A stretch of 64,000 nt of DNA from Lutraria lutraria (lineage: Eukaryota > Mollusca > Bivalvia > Venerida > Mactridae), in NCBI GenBank assembly GCA_964023205.1, contig OZ026838.1, positions 33,135,843-33,199,842 of the forward strand, given 5' to 3'. Positions 13,050 through 25,200 of this stretch are shown here, in pieces. Numbering within the stretch: position 1 is the stretch's first letter; each line of letters begins with the position of its first letter. Position numbers and translations under genes: made by a program. The notes under the pieces are model-generated. The model searched no databases. It saw only the letters and a program-made list of their open reading frames with translations, and was not told the DNA's origin.

Positions 13050-13285
13050 TGTCTATTCTAAATAAGAGTTAGGCGCACCCCACGCCGGACATGCATGTAT
13101 CTAATATCTTTCTCTCCCATCTGAGCGCTTTCTCTCAGTCTGTCCCTCTGGTCAGAACATCCTGTATATGCACTGGTAGAGGATGCACCTGCGCCCTCGT
13201 GGCTGTATCATATGTAAAGCGCCTTTGAACGTACGAACAGTATTTAAAGGGCGCTATATAAATCTATCTATGAATCTATCTAATT
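13050..13285 (+). mobile_element. SINE/LINE 3' tail inserted in the dead LINE
   Basis: The tail 'aaagcgcctttgaacgtacg', then 'aaagggcgctatataaatct' and short 'atct' repeats, is a known type of retroposon 3' end (from memory). It interrupts the minus-strand LINE reading frame. The target duplication could not be resolved. Confidence 0.55.
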
Positions 13286-13504
13286 TCAGTCTGGATAAAA
13301 AGTTTGTTAGTCGGATCCATATCCCCCTTGAGCCCAACTTTTATTTGCATCCCTAAGATTCTTCATAGGCCTTGAGATACCAGGGTTCCACGCTTTAAAT
13401 TTGGGCTTTGCGGTCTTAAGAGTTACACTTTTTAACTAGAGCATCACTACACTGGACATGACATCCTTCAATCGTTCTACATCATTACTTAAGTTTTCAC
13501 TCTT

Positions 13505-14045
13505 CAAACTTAGAGTTTATCATGAGGGAAGATTTACTTCATACTAATGTTGTATGTCATTTTTGGTATGTAAGAACAACTGTAGATTGTCTGCAGATTT
13601 GTATTTTTCTTGTTTTATGCAGAACAAAAACTAAAATATGAATTAATAGGACAATTGAAGCACACGTACCAGCACATATGAATAAATACTGTAATGGAAA
13701 CAACAATGATTATGCACAATGAATTATGAACAATGAATATCTATCAGCATAATTATATGAAGTCCCCACCGAACTAAAGCTTACATTGTACCTGCAGTCT
13801 TACTATAATTTACTACACATTCAATATATACACTTAAAATGTCTTGAAAAAAACATTCATGTTCATTTGCTTCAGTGAGCACTTCTGTTTTACAATTTCC
13901 AGCTCCGTCAAGGTTCTTAATCTATGAATTTCCCCAACATGGCACTATTTTTAACCGATGCGAAGTTCTGACAGCGTTTCAATACATGTCCAATAGTTCA
14001 CTGTACGACATTTCACTTCCAGGAACTAACTACTAAGTAATGAAG
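13505..14045. other. No gene seen
   Basis: AT-rich filler between two dead elements. A few residues near 13930 may be the very end of the pogo-like transposase, but this is weak. Confidence 0.4.
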
Positions 14046-14049
14046 TATC

Positions 14050-15300
14050 CTCATCAGCTTCTTCCTCCGAGTCTGATTCACTCTCCTACTTACTCTGTTG
14101 ATACGACTTCACCAAATTTCCTCCCAGTTATCACTATAAGTACTATCTTCTGCATCAATGTCATTCTCCAAATTTTCCAAAGTCCTGAGCAGAATATGCG
14201 AATTCCCTGATCAGTACAGTTAGGGGTATATCATCATCAGGATCATCAAAGTCACAATCACTGTCAGTATCACTCTGGTCTGATAATTCTCCTAAACTAA
14301 AATATTTAACAATTGTTTCCACTCTGACGACCCTCCAAGGATCGTACCACCCAGTTAAATAACACCCAACATGGTGACTTTCTTGCATAACTCACTCACA
14401 TTGTCAGAAGTGTCCATTGAACTAGCTAGGAATCTCAGTAAATGTCGTCTATACAAAGCCTTAAAGTTTCTGATTATGCCTTGGTCTAAGGGCTGTAGAT
14501 GAGAAGTGGTATTCGCTGGTAAAAAAATCACTTTCACATTAGTGAACTGATAACATTCTATTTTCCCTTGCGACAACATCAGTTGTATGCTTCTCCCTTC
14601 ACGGCACATTTCCCTGTCTACATCCATTAACCAGTCACGAAATATGGAATTGTCCATCCACGCCTTCTTGTTGGCAGTGTCGCCTTCTTGTTGGCAGTGT
14701 ATTTGACTTTCAAATCTTTCCTTTTCACATTCTTGAAACACCTTGGTTTCTGGGCTTAGTAACCTGTTGCACTTCAAGCCAACATCACTGTAACACGATT
14801 CTAAGACATTTTGAACCCCTTAGTACACTGTCCTTACTGGCCAGAGCACGCTCCGGCAATGCTCTAAAGTACAGGCCCGTCTCATCACAATTGCAAACGA
14901 CGTTCCCCATGCCTTATCCTTCAAGGAATTCTGGAATATGCGACTTAAACATATCCACATCTTCAACATTCACCCCAGCGCTCTCTCCACAAACTCTGAA
15001 CTCCTTAATCCCATACTTTCCACTTCCCAAACCATCCATATTGGACGCCTTAAAATCGCATAAGTCCAAGGCGAACTGTAGTGCCTTTTTCTGTATAATA
15101 GGTCCTGATACTGGCAGGGTTTTAGCACGGACAGTACCAAAACCAGTCCCACACAAGTCGGTTCAATCGATCAAACTTCGCTTCTGTATTCACACGCTTC
15201 TTCGCAGGCGATGTGTTTTTCTCCCATTCTGCTTTGTAGAAATCATTCTTCTTGATGATATCACTCACAGTAGATATTACAACGCCAAATTAACCAGACA
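14050..15300 (-). pseudogene. Dead pogo/Tigger-like (CENP-B/DDE_1) transposase
   Basis: Minus-strand pieces in order: VISTVSDIIKKNDFY (psq-type helix-turn-helix, about 15280); LPVSGPIIQKKALQFA and SAGVNVEDVDMF (CENP-B-type DNA-binding domain, 15120-14950); a decayed CDETGLYFRALP block (first catalytic Asp, about 14900); NKKAWMDNSIFRDWL (about 14660); FLPANTTSHLQPLDQGII (about 14500); and an acidic tail ending near 14160. The tail is typical of Tigger-class proteins. Frame changes occur at about 14900 and 14380. An 18-bp duplication, 'ttgttggcagtgtcgcct' (14668-14703), breaks the block before NKKAWMD. The family cuts and pastes DNA with TA target sites. Terminal repeats were not identified. 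Confidence 0.8.
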
Positions 15301-15497
15301 ACACCTGAAAATAAAGCAAACCCCAAATAAAATTCAACTCAAAAAGAAATTTTATGTGTGAAAAAAATTATTAGATTGGTATGGTTCACAGATCCAGGTC
15401 CCTTCCAGAAAACAAACCCGTGACCTTTGGACTGTTACACAAACACTTCAACCTTTCACATGCCAACTTGTCGATTTTATCCCAGTTCACCCTAATA

Positions 15498-15775
15498 ACC
15501 GCAACCGTGGCCGAGTGGTTAGGGTGTCCGCCTTCGGAGCGGGAGATCGAAGGTTCGAACCTCAGTGGTGACTGGGTTAGAACTGATGCGGTCGGTTGGT
15601 GAGCCGACAGCTAGTTAAAAAATGGTTACCGTAGGCCCATCTCAGCCAGGCACCCGGCAAAAAGGAGAAGTGATTCGGGAGGTACTGCGTGAACATAAGA
15701 TAGGTGTCTCATAAGCCAACTTGGCTGGCCCTTTCAATAGGGGTGACACTATAATAAACAAAACCTTTACCTTTT
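15498..15775 (+). mobile_element. tRNA-derived SINE, nearly full length
   Basis: The head has a Pol III A box, 'gtggccgagtggttagggtg' (about 15509), and a B box, 'gaaggttcgaacctc' (about 15549), in tRNA spacing. A tRNA-unrelated body follows ('gtaggcccatctcagccagg', 'aaccttt' tail). It would be transcribed by Pol III and mobilised by a LINE. Confidence 0.8.
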
Positions 15776-16265
15776 ATTTAGAGTACAGTTACTAGTACCG
15801 ATGTCATTAAGATCTTTTTAATATCACTGTTTTTCAATACGCTCGTCAATATCCCCTGGTCATCTGAACAGGCGGCAACGGGTTTTTTTAATCAACTGCC
15901 ATACCAGCGAATTTACATACAGAATTTAATTCACCTATCATAGATATTTTGAACTTCAAAAAGCCAATATTCTTGTATAAGTAGAAAATCAACTGTTCAT
16001 TTATACTGTGCACGGAAGTCTTTGCATTTTTTTGCAATTGAACGAGGCCACTAGTAACACGTGATCTTCAGCATCTATAACTGGGGCTGTACCAGGTCGG
16101 CTCTTTGAAAATGAGGTAGCGGAGGAGCATATACTGGCGTGGTTGCACTGGTGCAACCTTGTGTTGGCTTGGTGCACACGTGCCCATGACGTCACCGCGG
16201 AGATCCAGACACAGATGCTGGAGCTGATGGGATGTGAAGTACTGATCCACGCATTTTTAAAAAGA
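15776..16265. other. No gene recognised
   Basis: Short open frames exist on both strands (for example 16195-16001 minus), but no motif is recognised. The segment lies between a SINE and a LINE fragment and is probably decayed repeat. Confidence 0.4.
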
Positions 16266-16267
16266 GA

Positions 16268-16460
16268 GGTAAAATGTTTGCTACCTTCATCGATTTTGAA
16301 ACGGCGTTTGACTCAGTTAACCGGGACAGTGCTACATAAAGCTGATATAAGGGGAAAACTCTTGAATTCTATAGTTGGAATGTATAAACATGTTAAATCG
16401 TGTGTAAGAGCCAACGGAAATTTTCAGATTATTTTGAATGTCAAATCAAAACGGCACGGG
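16268..16460 (+). pseudogene. Fragment of a second non-LTR reverse transcriptase
   Basis: FATFIDFETAFDSVNRD is the RT block with the first catalytic aspartate (FxDF.KAFD). It continues in a second frame as IRGKLLNSIVGMYKHVKSCV and in a third as SDYFEC. Two frame changes lie within 190 bp. It stops abruptly at about 16460, where a minus-strand element begins. The clade differs from that of the RT at 11680-13500. Confidence 0.75.
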
Positions 16461-16464
16461 TATG

Positions 16465-17957
16465 TGATAAATTTTATTTCTGCACAGCCAGGCAAATATA
16501 TTTCACCATGGAACAGGCGCTTCAGAATAGCCAGAACCGTGCTAACTGAATGGGCCATTTCATCAGAAACTGCTACATAACTTTTATGTTTTAAATGACC
16601 ATCCTCAGCTTGGTAGTATATTATGACCATGGGGTGTAATGTGACTGGAGAAGCGTTTCAGTATGCTGACTGACCTCATCAGCGGTTTTACAACTGTAGT
16701 TCTCGGCAAAATCCATATGGAACACAATCTCTCCTTGCCGTAGATTTTCCTTCAAAATCTTGACTTGTTTGTATTGTGTTTTCATACTGTTAAAATGGAC
16801 CTTAAACCCATCAACTGTTTTCTGCCATTCCTCATAGAACTGTTCACGGTCAAGGGTTTCAGTTCCTATTTTCATCTTCTTCTTATTGTTGTGAAAGGTC
16901 ACTCTCTTCCGTTTTGTGAATGCCACGATGTCTGGGAGTTGTTCATTATTTGAGTATTGCTTTGAATGAAGGTTTCTGGATTGTGAGAAACATCTATTCC
17001 AGCTTTCCTCATCATCTGTAATTTCATTCCAAAGCCCTGATGCTTCGTACAAAAGCAAACATTACTACTGAGAAAGTTTGTTGTTTTGATGTGCTTAGGT
17101 CGCATTCGGCAGAATGTTTAGAATGGTATTTTGTGTTCCGGATACTCAGACAAATATTTTTGGTGTAAGTTTGCCATATTATCTGTCAATATCCGAGTGT
17201 GTAGCTTTTCTGATATCAAAGTGGCGCCTTTTCTGATGATGTACGATATCTTGTTTCTATCGACATTTAACTCCTTGCTCAACTCTGAAATGAGTCTGTA
17301 TTTCTGTACAATGCTCCCGGCAACACTGGCATATGATTGTTTCCTTTGAATTTTTTTCCTCTGTCTGCCATTATATATGCATTGTAACAACATTTCCGAA
17401 AAGTAGTTGTTTTCGGATTTTTCAGCATTTGATTTACATATTCCCGATGATCTCAAGCTGGCGTTAGTTCTGCTTCTCGAGGTAAGGTTGTATTCATGTT
17501 GTTTCCATTTTCTCAGCCTCTGCAACTTTCTCTGCGCAGTTTTGAGTTACCGCTTCGTTTCTATGTTCTCGTGTATTACTTTTCTTAGCTTTTCATTTGC
17601 GTTCCTTAATGATTTGCTAAGACGCTTCCTTGGACCATTTCCTCTGTTTGGTAGTCTCACTATAAGATGATTTATCTCGGTCGAATTAGTGCCATATCCA
17701 CTTGAAGCTTGCTCTTCGTCTGATTCTATCGGTTGAGCAGCATCAGCCTCACATTTCTTTATCAGTCTGTGATTTCTAACTCGAGTAATAATTTTCTCAT
17801 TTCTCTTCTTTCTCTCTGAGTTGGTCAGCTTTTCTTCAGGCTTATGGTTCTTAAGTTGACGAGCCCTTTCCTTCTCTAAATACGAGTACTTTTCTCCCTC
17901 CGCATACTTCTTTCTCTCTCTATAGTGTTTCTGGATCTCTGCGTGAGATAGTGGCAT
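16465..17957 (-). pseudogene. Broken multi-copy gene of the 'DFAENY' type, bZIP-like N-terminus
   Basis: The minus-strand start is at 17957 (MPLSHAEIQKHYRERKKY). A basic, coiled-coil-like N-terminal half (17957-17547) ends at an in-frame stop. The same frame resumes at 17525 and runs on with a second stop near 17116. A frame change near 16930 leads to DIVAFTKRKRVTF and MDFAENYSCK (about 16700). A further shift leads to VIIYYQAEDGHLKHKSYV and AVSDEM (16630-16540). Similar unnamed proteins occur in many copies in molluscs, crustaceans and cnidarians (memory). The metal- and residue-rich C-terminal half may be a transposase-like nuclease, but this is unproven. The copy is cut off at about 16465. 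Confidence 0.7.
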
Positions 17958-19213
17958 TCCTAAACATACGTTATAAAAGTTAGATATTAATGCAATTTAT
18001 AAATCCTGAGCGTAGAACCTTCTATTATAAAGCTGTCTATTTATAAAGTTAAACATTGTAATGATGTATTAAAGTCTAAAAAATAATTTTATTTCGTTTC
18101 AGTAGTAGTTTCGGTTAATTAATGTTTACAACATGTTTTATTGAAAAGACAAAAAAGGATAAAAAGGAATAAAGCATGTTAAATTCCTAAATAACTTTAT
18201 TTGCCCTTTTTATAATCTGTAAATGCGTTATATAGCAACCTTATTGATTTAACAGAAAATTCTAGAATGATTTCCGGTCATAGCGTTACTTTAATTTCAC
18301 TGAAACATACGTTACAAAAAAGTAACACAGTCATGTTACTACGCATGTAACGCCGACAGGAACAATTGAATTTGCGCCTCATCACAAGTATAACAATACA
18401 ATCATGTACATTTGTATATGTATGGTAGTTTAGTAAAATGTAGCTAAATGTTTGACTATCATTTCTCTATGCACACAATGCAACACAACGAAGACCAATC
18501 AAGGTGATAAATGTGGCAGAAAAGTAACTCTCAAATCACAGTTTTTACTATTTCTATAAATCACAATAAAGTTAAATAACCACTCGCACATATGTTCAAA
18601 TGATTATGGTTTAGTAAAGTTGAGTTGTGTTGAGTTGTAATATTTATCACCTTTCGTCCTGCTCATGATTCAGATTTGTACTTGAAAAAGTACCTCAATT
18701 ATACGTACAGGCCGTATGAACTAGAGGGGGGGGGGGGGGGGGGGTAGTCAACCCCCACCACCGTGATTAGTTCGACTGTAATGAAAAATAAAAGTGGCTG
18801 CATCTTTTCTACCCGCCTCTAAATTTAGCCCCCATCCGAAACTACGTCCTACATGCAAGTAAGTAGTTTACATACAAATAGATTTTTTGCGCGAACAAGG
18901 AGTCATGAGTCATTTGACTTATAATCATATGCTGTTCAAATACTCACGCACGACAAACGACATGAATGAAACTAAAGACATAGAATAAGTCTACAGGTGA
19001 TCTGAAATGGAACATTCCTGCCTTGATCAGCTTACGTTCTTCGTGGCTTGATTATTTCTCTACATAAAAACATGTGATGATGTCGCTGTATCATGGTACG
19101 AATACTACAATCGATTTTTAATCTGTTGCCAAGGAGACGACGCAGATTAAGCAATATCTATTTTCTCATAAATTTCATATTGGTTTGTTGATTTCAACGG
19201 TGAAAACACAAAT
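17958..19213. other. Intergenic, presumed thioredoxin upstream region
   Basis: No coding signal. It includes a 19-G run (18726-18744). An AP-1-like site, TGAGTCA, at 18906-18912 lies about 300 bp before the proposed thioredoxin start. Thioredoxin genes are often stress-induced, but a single 7-bp match proves nothing. Confidence 0.4.
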
Positions 19214-22200
19214 ATGCATGAACTATTTAATATGGTATGTACCTTTCTATATAATATTATATTAATTTCTGCTGCTTAGTTTGGTTCTATCTCTAACTGT
19301 AGATCTAGTAATGTACGTATCACGTATAGTCTCGCAGATTAATTTGTGTAGAATTTAATCATATGATTTAAAAGGACTAATACCTTTGTGTATATCATTT
19401 ATTATGCAACCATCTTAGATACAGGAAGCGGACAGTATTTAGATATCGAGTTACCTACTTGTATCTAGCTATGTGTACAGTTACAGCACCATAGATAATT
19501 ATTGCAGTAGAAAAAAATACTTGGAAAAAACCTGACCAATTTCAGAGGAAGCACTGGTTTAATTCACGAACTTCCTGAGCGTATAATTATATACGAGGTG
19601 GTTATTATACGAGTAATGTAATGGAAAGCTAGGTTGAATGTCATACAATCTGAGATCGGTCTTCTAGTTTTAGGATTATGTTTGTCAGTAAATGTTTCTA
19701 TATCAGTTATATGATCAAATGTACCATCAAAGTATTGATGATAGCAATGATACATTTAACTGTCAACGAATTTCATCTAAGTTTGTGTTAAAACATTAAA
19801 CTACGAATCTTTTCAAACAAATGACTTCGAATTGGAATTAGAGATCTGGGTCTAGCTGTTTTGATCCCTACGTTCTATACCTTGGAGACAAGAAGTTCCT
19901 CATATTGTAGTTAAAATCTTATTGGAATACTCTAGGATGAGCTTGAAGCATTTCTGGAAGAAGCCGGTGATAAAGTGGTTGTGATTGATTTTTGGGCTGG
20001 CTGGTGTGGACCTTGTAAACTAGTTGGACCCGTGTTTCAGGTGGGTACACATATACGTGTTGCAATGACAATTTGGTCGCTAACCGCAGTGAGTCGTATG
20101 CTTCCAATGTAAGATAAAACATGTGTCCCCTCGGGTTTTATTCCGCAGACAGTCAAGCGATATATGTACGTGCCTTTTCTTAAAGTTCGAGAAAGCGTTA
20201 TTCGAAAGTATATTATATATGCGTATGAGCTCGCAATTGATAAACAAATAAAGAACCGGCTTAGACTTTTGGCCTGTTAGTATTGTACACATATATGGTA
20301 AGGCAGACGACGTTTGATGATAACGTTTCTGGCTACTATCCTTTTTTAGCATACATAGTCTGCAAAAATCGCAAGTAGGATGTTTTGTTCAACCATAATT
20401 AGCGACTTCATATGGGTAAGAAGGTGTTGAATAGCAATATATTTTGTACTCTGCGTCACAACGTATTCTAGAAAAGTACATTTGTACATACATGTATAAA
20501 ACGGGTTGTACGGCTGGATGCGTGGAGATTCAACACGTTTTGCACTGAGTTGATTAATTTTTTAGCAAAAGTTCTAGCGAGTCTCTCTTACTCAGTGTGG
20601 GGAATCCACGTGACATAGTGACGTCTGTAGCAACGTTAAATGTCGCAACGACGCTAAATGTCGCATTTGACGTTATATGTCGCAAGGCTGACGCTAAATG
20701 TCGCAACCAACGCTAAATGTCGCAAAACCCCCTGACGCTATATGTCGCAGTTGTAACGCTAAATGTCGCAACAAATAGCACTGACGCTATATGTGGCAAC
20801 ACCAACGCTAAATGTCGCACTCATTTATCAACCTCTATAATACAGAGTTATTGTTCCCGCTACACCCCCACACACTCGTATATGTTTAATAAATAATTGT
20901 TCATTCGTTCATGATAATGTTTAGCTGACCCCGTCTAAGTTTTTTACATTTGCTCGTTTGAATTGGGGATTTTATTTTTTATCTTGACATTTATTATATA
21001 TCGCCGTCGCCGGTATGTGCAAGTGTGTGTGTTGATAGAACGAGGCGTGGTGGACCTGCACACTAACGATATGATGTTTGTTTGTTTCATCGGGTTTAAA
21101 ACATTTCAACATTATTTCAGTCATATCGTGGCGGGCAATTATACTAACCAGCTTTCCTGGACTTCATTTAGGCCTTAATCAGTGCTAACCACATTCTATC
21201 CGCAAGCTTTTGCCAAGCTACCCCACATTATTTAGAGGTGGAGGACAATTTAACATAGGATGTCATATCTTCAGTCAAATTTGTCACGGACAGCGTGAGC
21301 CTCTTCTGGGGTTCGAACTCAAAACCTCTCGATCATCAGACAAACGCTCTAACCACTGAGCCAGCCGGGCGGGCACTAACGAAATGAACTTTCACACTAA
21401 CGACATTGACTCTCCCACTAATGATATGGATTCGCACACTGACGTTGTGCACTCTCGAGCTCGCAGTAATGCTATTGATTCACTCAATAACGATTTGGAC
21501 TCTCCCACTAATGGTATAGAATCGCACACTAAGGATATGGACTGGCCCATTAATGATATTGATTTGCATACTAACTTGTAGGACTCTCTCACTTATCAAA
21601 TGGATTTGCACACTAACCATATGGACTGTCCCACTAATGATATTGAGATTCGCACACTTACGATTTGGACTCTCCCACTAATGATATAGAATCGCACACT
21701 AACGACATAAAATCGCACACTAACGGCATAGAATTGCACGCTATTAGTGTCACTAACGATATGAACTCGCATACGAACGATATCGGTTATAGTAATAGAG
21801 ATTCATCAGTATTTCAGACTCTCATAAAACTTTTGCGAGAAATAAGTAATCTAAAACGGAAAACGAAACACTTTCACAAAGAAAAAACATGTAGAACTAC
21901 CGCTGGATATTTAGTGTATAATTGTTAAAGTTTGTTTTGAAACTAAATCATTTGTCGCGATACTCTCTTCAAAGAGTGAATAGATCAAAGATAGTGTGTG
22001 CAAGACAACGCCGCCGCGATTGTATCTCAACCCTGACCGGTTCCGTGATTTATCTGTATCAACAATAAGTGTAAGAAAAAAATATTATATTAGTTGGGTC
22101 TCGCAGTGGGGTTAGTGCAAGCAATCCGTGATGTGATAACACATTCCTTATTGATCAATGCATGTCTCTTTCTGCGGATGGTCTGATCTTGTGACCGGTA

Positions 22201-25200
22201 TAGAATAGATGGCATATTGTATAGACGTCCAGGGCATTAGTAATGAGATGTTCAAGATATAAGGATCTTAACACCCAAAATTCAAAAGGTAGTCAAATCT
22301 TTTTTTTTCAAAAAACTTTAAAATATGTTATTTGACAATTTTAGAAAGAGGTTTACCATGTAATTTTATAAAAATAAAGGTTTACATGACAGAAAAAACT
22401 ATAATTATCCTTCTAAACGGCTAAACCCCGGGTATCATAGATCAATAGATGATCATAATTGTATTATTTAAGAAACAGGAATTGCACAGGAAATAATGCG
22501 TTTGTAGTTGTTTTTCACTTACATGTACTTGTATATATACACTCAAACCAACTTATAAACCGCCAATATGTAAACTGAAATTTCTCGAAAATTATGCGGC
22601 AGAGATTTCTGAATTTTTGCATACTATAATTTCATTCAATTACCCGTAATTTTATACTATTTGATTGCACATTCTCTTGCACATTCATCCATGCAAGACG
22701 TATACTTCGTTATCGAATTTATTGCTCGTGAATCCCGTGCATTCAATGAAAATTAGGTCAGCATTTTTCAATCGATTCGATGTTCTATACACTATCATAA
22801 AAACATAAAACATGACCCCCATGTCTGTAGAAGAAAGAGACAGAGCAGTTGGAATATTGGGAGTCCGGCGTTCCTCTGAGCCAGAAACGTTCCTCCAAGT
22901 TTCAATTATGAATTTCGATAATCATTTGTTTGTAAAAATGTCTAATTAACGATTACAATCACTTAATAAACTTTCAATATCATTACAGAAATAAAAATAT
23001 AGTTTTTGCTTTATACTTTCAACAATCAATTTATATCCAATAGTATCAGGTGGCGGTTTATAAGTTGGTTTGAGTGTATAAGTATACTTAAAAAGTACAT
23101 GCATCAGATATTAGTGTATTGTATGCCATGAAACGCATTTCTTATTTTTTCATTGCTTCGGAGACGTATTATTTACGATTTCTTTTAGCAAAAAAATCAA
23201 GAAATTAGCGCTATGATAAATTATATATTTAAGTGACATAACTTATATTCAAAATAGTCCCCCATGTGTAGCAAACGTAATAAAACCTTTCCATGCGTAC
23301 TATTGCACAATACATCTTAAAGTAGCCCTATGGTAAACAAATGTTCACATTTCTAGCATTATTTAGCTCACCTTTAAAAGTCACTTAATTAAAATAAAAC
23401 ATTTTTTCATCCTAAATGTGTTCTAAGATATTCAAAAATAATGTTTAAAGAAAAAAATAAAAAAGTTTGTCCCTACTGAGGTTTGAACCTACGACCTTCA
23501 ATTTTAGCCTACTAGTATTTAAATACTCTTCAATGTGGAGGTAATGAGTTAAGATCCCAATACCTCAAGACTAATGAAAATGTCCTTTAATGTGGTAATC
23601 CTTCAAACTGAGTGAAAAGTAAGTCGGTGTATGTGTTGGACGTAAGTCCTTTCAGCTTGGAATAAGAGTATGCATATTAATAGTTTAACCAAGTTGTTTT
23701 ACAGATATGGGTTCCTGCAATAATTATGACCTTCTGTATATATATAGGATCTATAGGATTTCCATCAAACTTTTAACAAACGATGTTCGTTGATAACCTT
23801 CCCTTCTAAAGATGAATAGTCTACCACCGGACAGTCACTCCTCGTTACTCTATCCCGTGGCAATCACTCCCATTTCTAGCAATACACACATGCACACACC
23901 GGCGACGGCGATATATAATAAATGTCAAGATAAAAAATAAAATCCCAATTCAAACGAGCAAATGTAAAAAAACTAGAGGGAGTAAGCTAAACATTATCAT
24001 GAACGAATGAATAATTATTTATTAAACATATACGAGTGTGTGGGGGTGTAGCGGGAACAATAACTCTGTATTATAGAGGTTGATAAATGAGTGCGACATT
24101 TAGCGTTGGTGTTGCGACATATAGCGTCAGTGCTATTTGTTGCAACATTTAGCGTTACAGATGCGACATATAGCGTCAGGGGGTTTTGCGACATTTAGCG
24201 TTGGTTGCGACATTTAGCGTCAGCCTTGCGACATATAACGTCAAATGCGACATTTAGCGTTGATGCGACATTTAACGTTGCTACACATCACGTAAGTGCA
24301 TTATTTTTCGTTTTCTTCTAAAGCCACATAACTGTTGCAACTCCTTACATAAAGGGCTACCTCCGGTCCAGATTTGTGTCACTGTAGGCCCTCTACTTTT
24401 TTGCTTTTCTTGTCCAAACCGATTGACAGTGTTATGTAAATGAACGTTATTTTTACAAGAAAATTTTAGACAACGGTTTGGACAAGAAAATTAAAAAAGT
24501 AGAGGGCCTTCAGTGACAAAAATCTGAACCTGAGGTAGCCCTTTATGTAAGGAGTTGCAACAGTTATGTAGCTTTAGAAGAAAATGAAAAATAATGCACT
24601 TACGTGATGTTTTCCTAGTTCGAATGACAGAAAACGCGCTTGTAACGATACCATTGTGACGTCACCAGGTCACGTGGATTCCCAACACTGTTACTGACGA
24701 CACCAAATTCAAATACATTGTTTGTGACAGTTGTTCAATACCGTAGCTATAACGCTTGTATTAATGCTTATTGATCTTGTATGTTAATTAACGTCGCGCC
24801 AACATCTTAAGGGTAATTTGAATGCAACGTTTCCCGCTCTAACCTAGTCGTACACTTATGCAACATATGATACCTTGTAATACTGCTAATATCAAAGATA
24901 AAGGTGACAATTTAACGTATGTAGTTTACAAGAAATAAAGTAAAATTGTTAACACCATACCATTACATGTAATTTTGACAATATTGCAATTGTTATTTTA
25001 AAGACACTAGTTCTTATTAAATACAAAAGCATATTAAATTTTATAAAAATAACAAATAATCAATTAAAATACACATATATGAATGTACACTGTGTTGAAT
25101 ATTAAGTTAAAGGACCGTAGACAAGTATAATACAATATACATAATGATACCATCATAACAGGTTAATTTTCCTCCTAAGTGAGAAAGAATGGTACACACG

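Larger units (their letters stand above)
11680..13500 (-). pseudogene. Broken non-LTR retrotransposon reverse transcriptase
   Basis: Minus-strand fragments follow the usual order of a LINE ORF2. First comes a linker with AKPKFKAWNPG (about 13400). Next is DKKLFFKLKNRQR (about 12900), then HKGKSPNIY (about 12635), and EHIIYGG (about 12125). Last is VVSPVFKTKG followed by AYNYRGIKVLPVI (about 11985-11925). These match the start of the RVT_1 domain. The catalytic YxDD part is missing beyond 11680. One in-frame stop follows LPVIC, and at least two frame changes occur. The frame is split by two younger insertions (12136-12601 and about 13050-13285). No activity is possible. Confidence 0.75.
20593..24690. 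mobile_element. 4.1 kb inverted-repeat element with subterminal motif arrays
   Basis: It starts CAGTGTGGGGAATCCACGTG (20593) and ends with the inverted CACGTGGATTCCCAACACTG (to 24690). TTACT flanks both sides (20588-20592, 24691-24695), a probable 5-bp target duplication. The left arm is 20593-21040. The right arm is 23874-24690 and carries about 370 extra bp that include a hairpin MITE. Each arm holds nine copies of a 15-bp motif. The rest of each arm also matches ('tatatcgccgtcgccgg' inverted). The interior encodes no transposase, so the element is non-autonomous. The CAGTG end recalls hAT, but hAT makes 8-bp duplications; the superfamily is left open. It lies in thioredoxin intron 2. Confidence 0.8.

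Noticed and set aside
14891..15361. 156-codon plus-strand frame
   Set aside because: It is the antisense shadow of the pogo-like transposase remnant on the minus strand.
15509..15580. tRNA gene
   Set aside because: A and B boxes are present, but the sequence is followed by a SINE body and tail, and the cloverleaf is not sound.
20640..24284. CRISPR-like array, because of regular 15-bp repeats with unique spacers
   Set aside because: The repeats are too short, the spacers uneven, and the two arrays are mirror images at the ends of a transposon in an animal genome.
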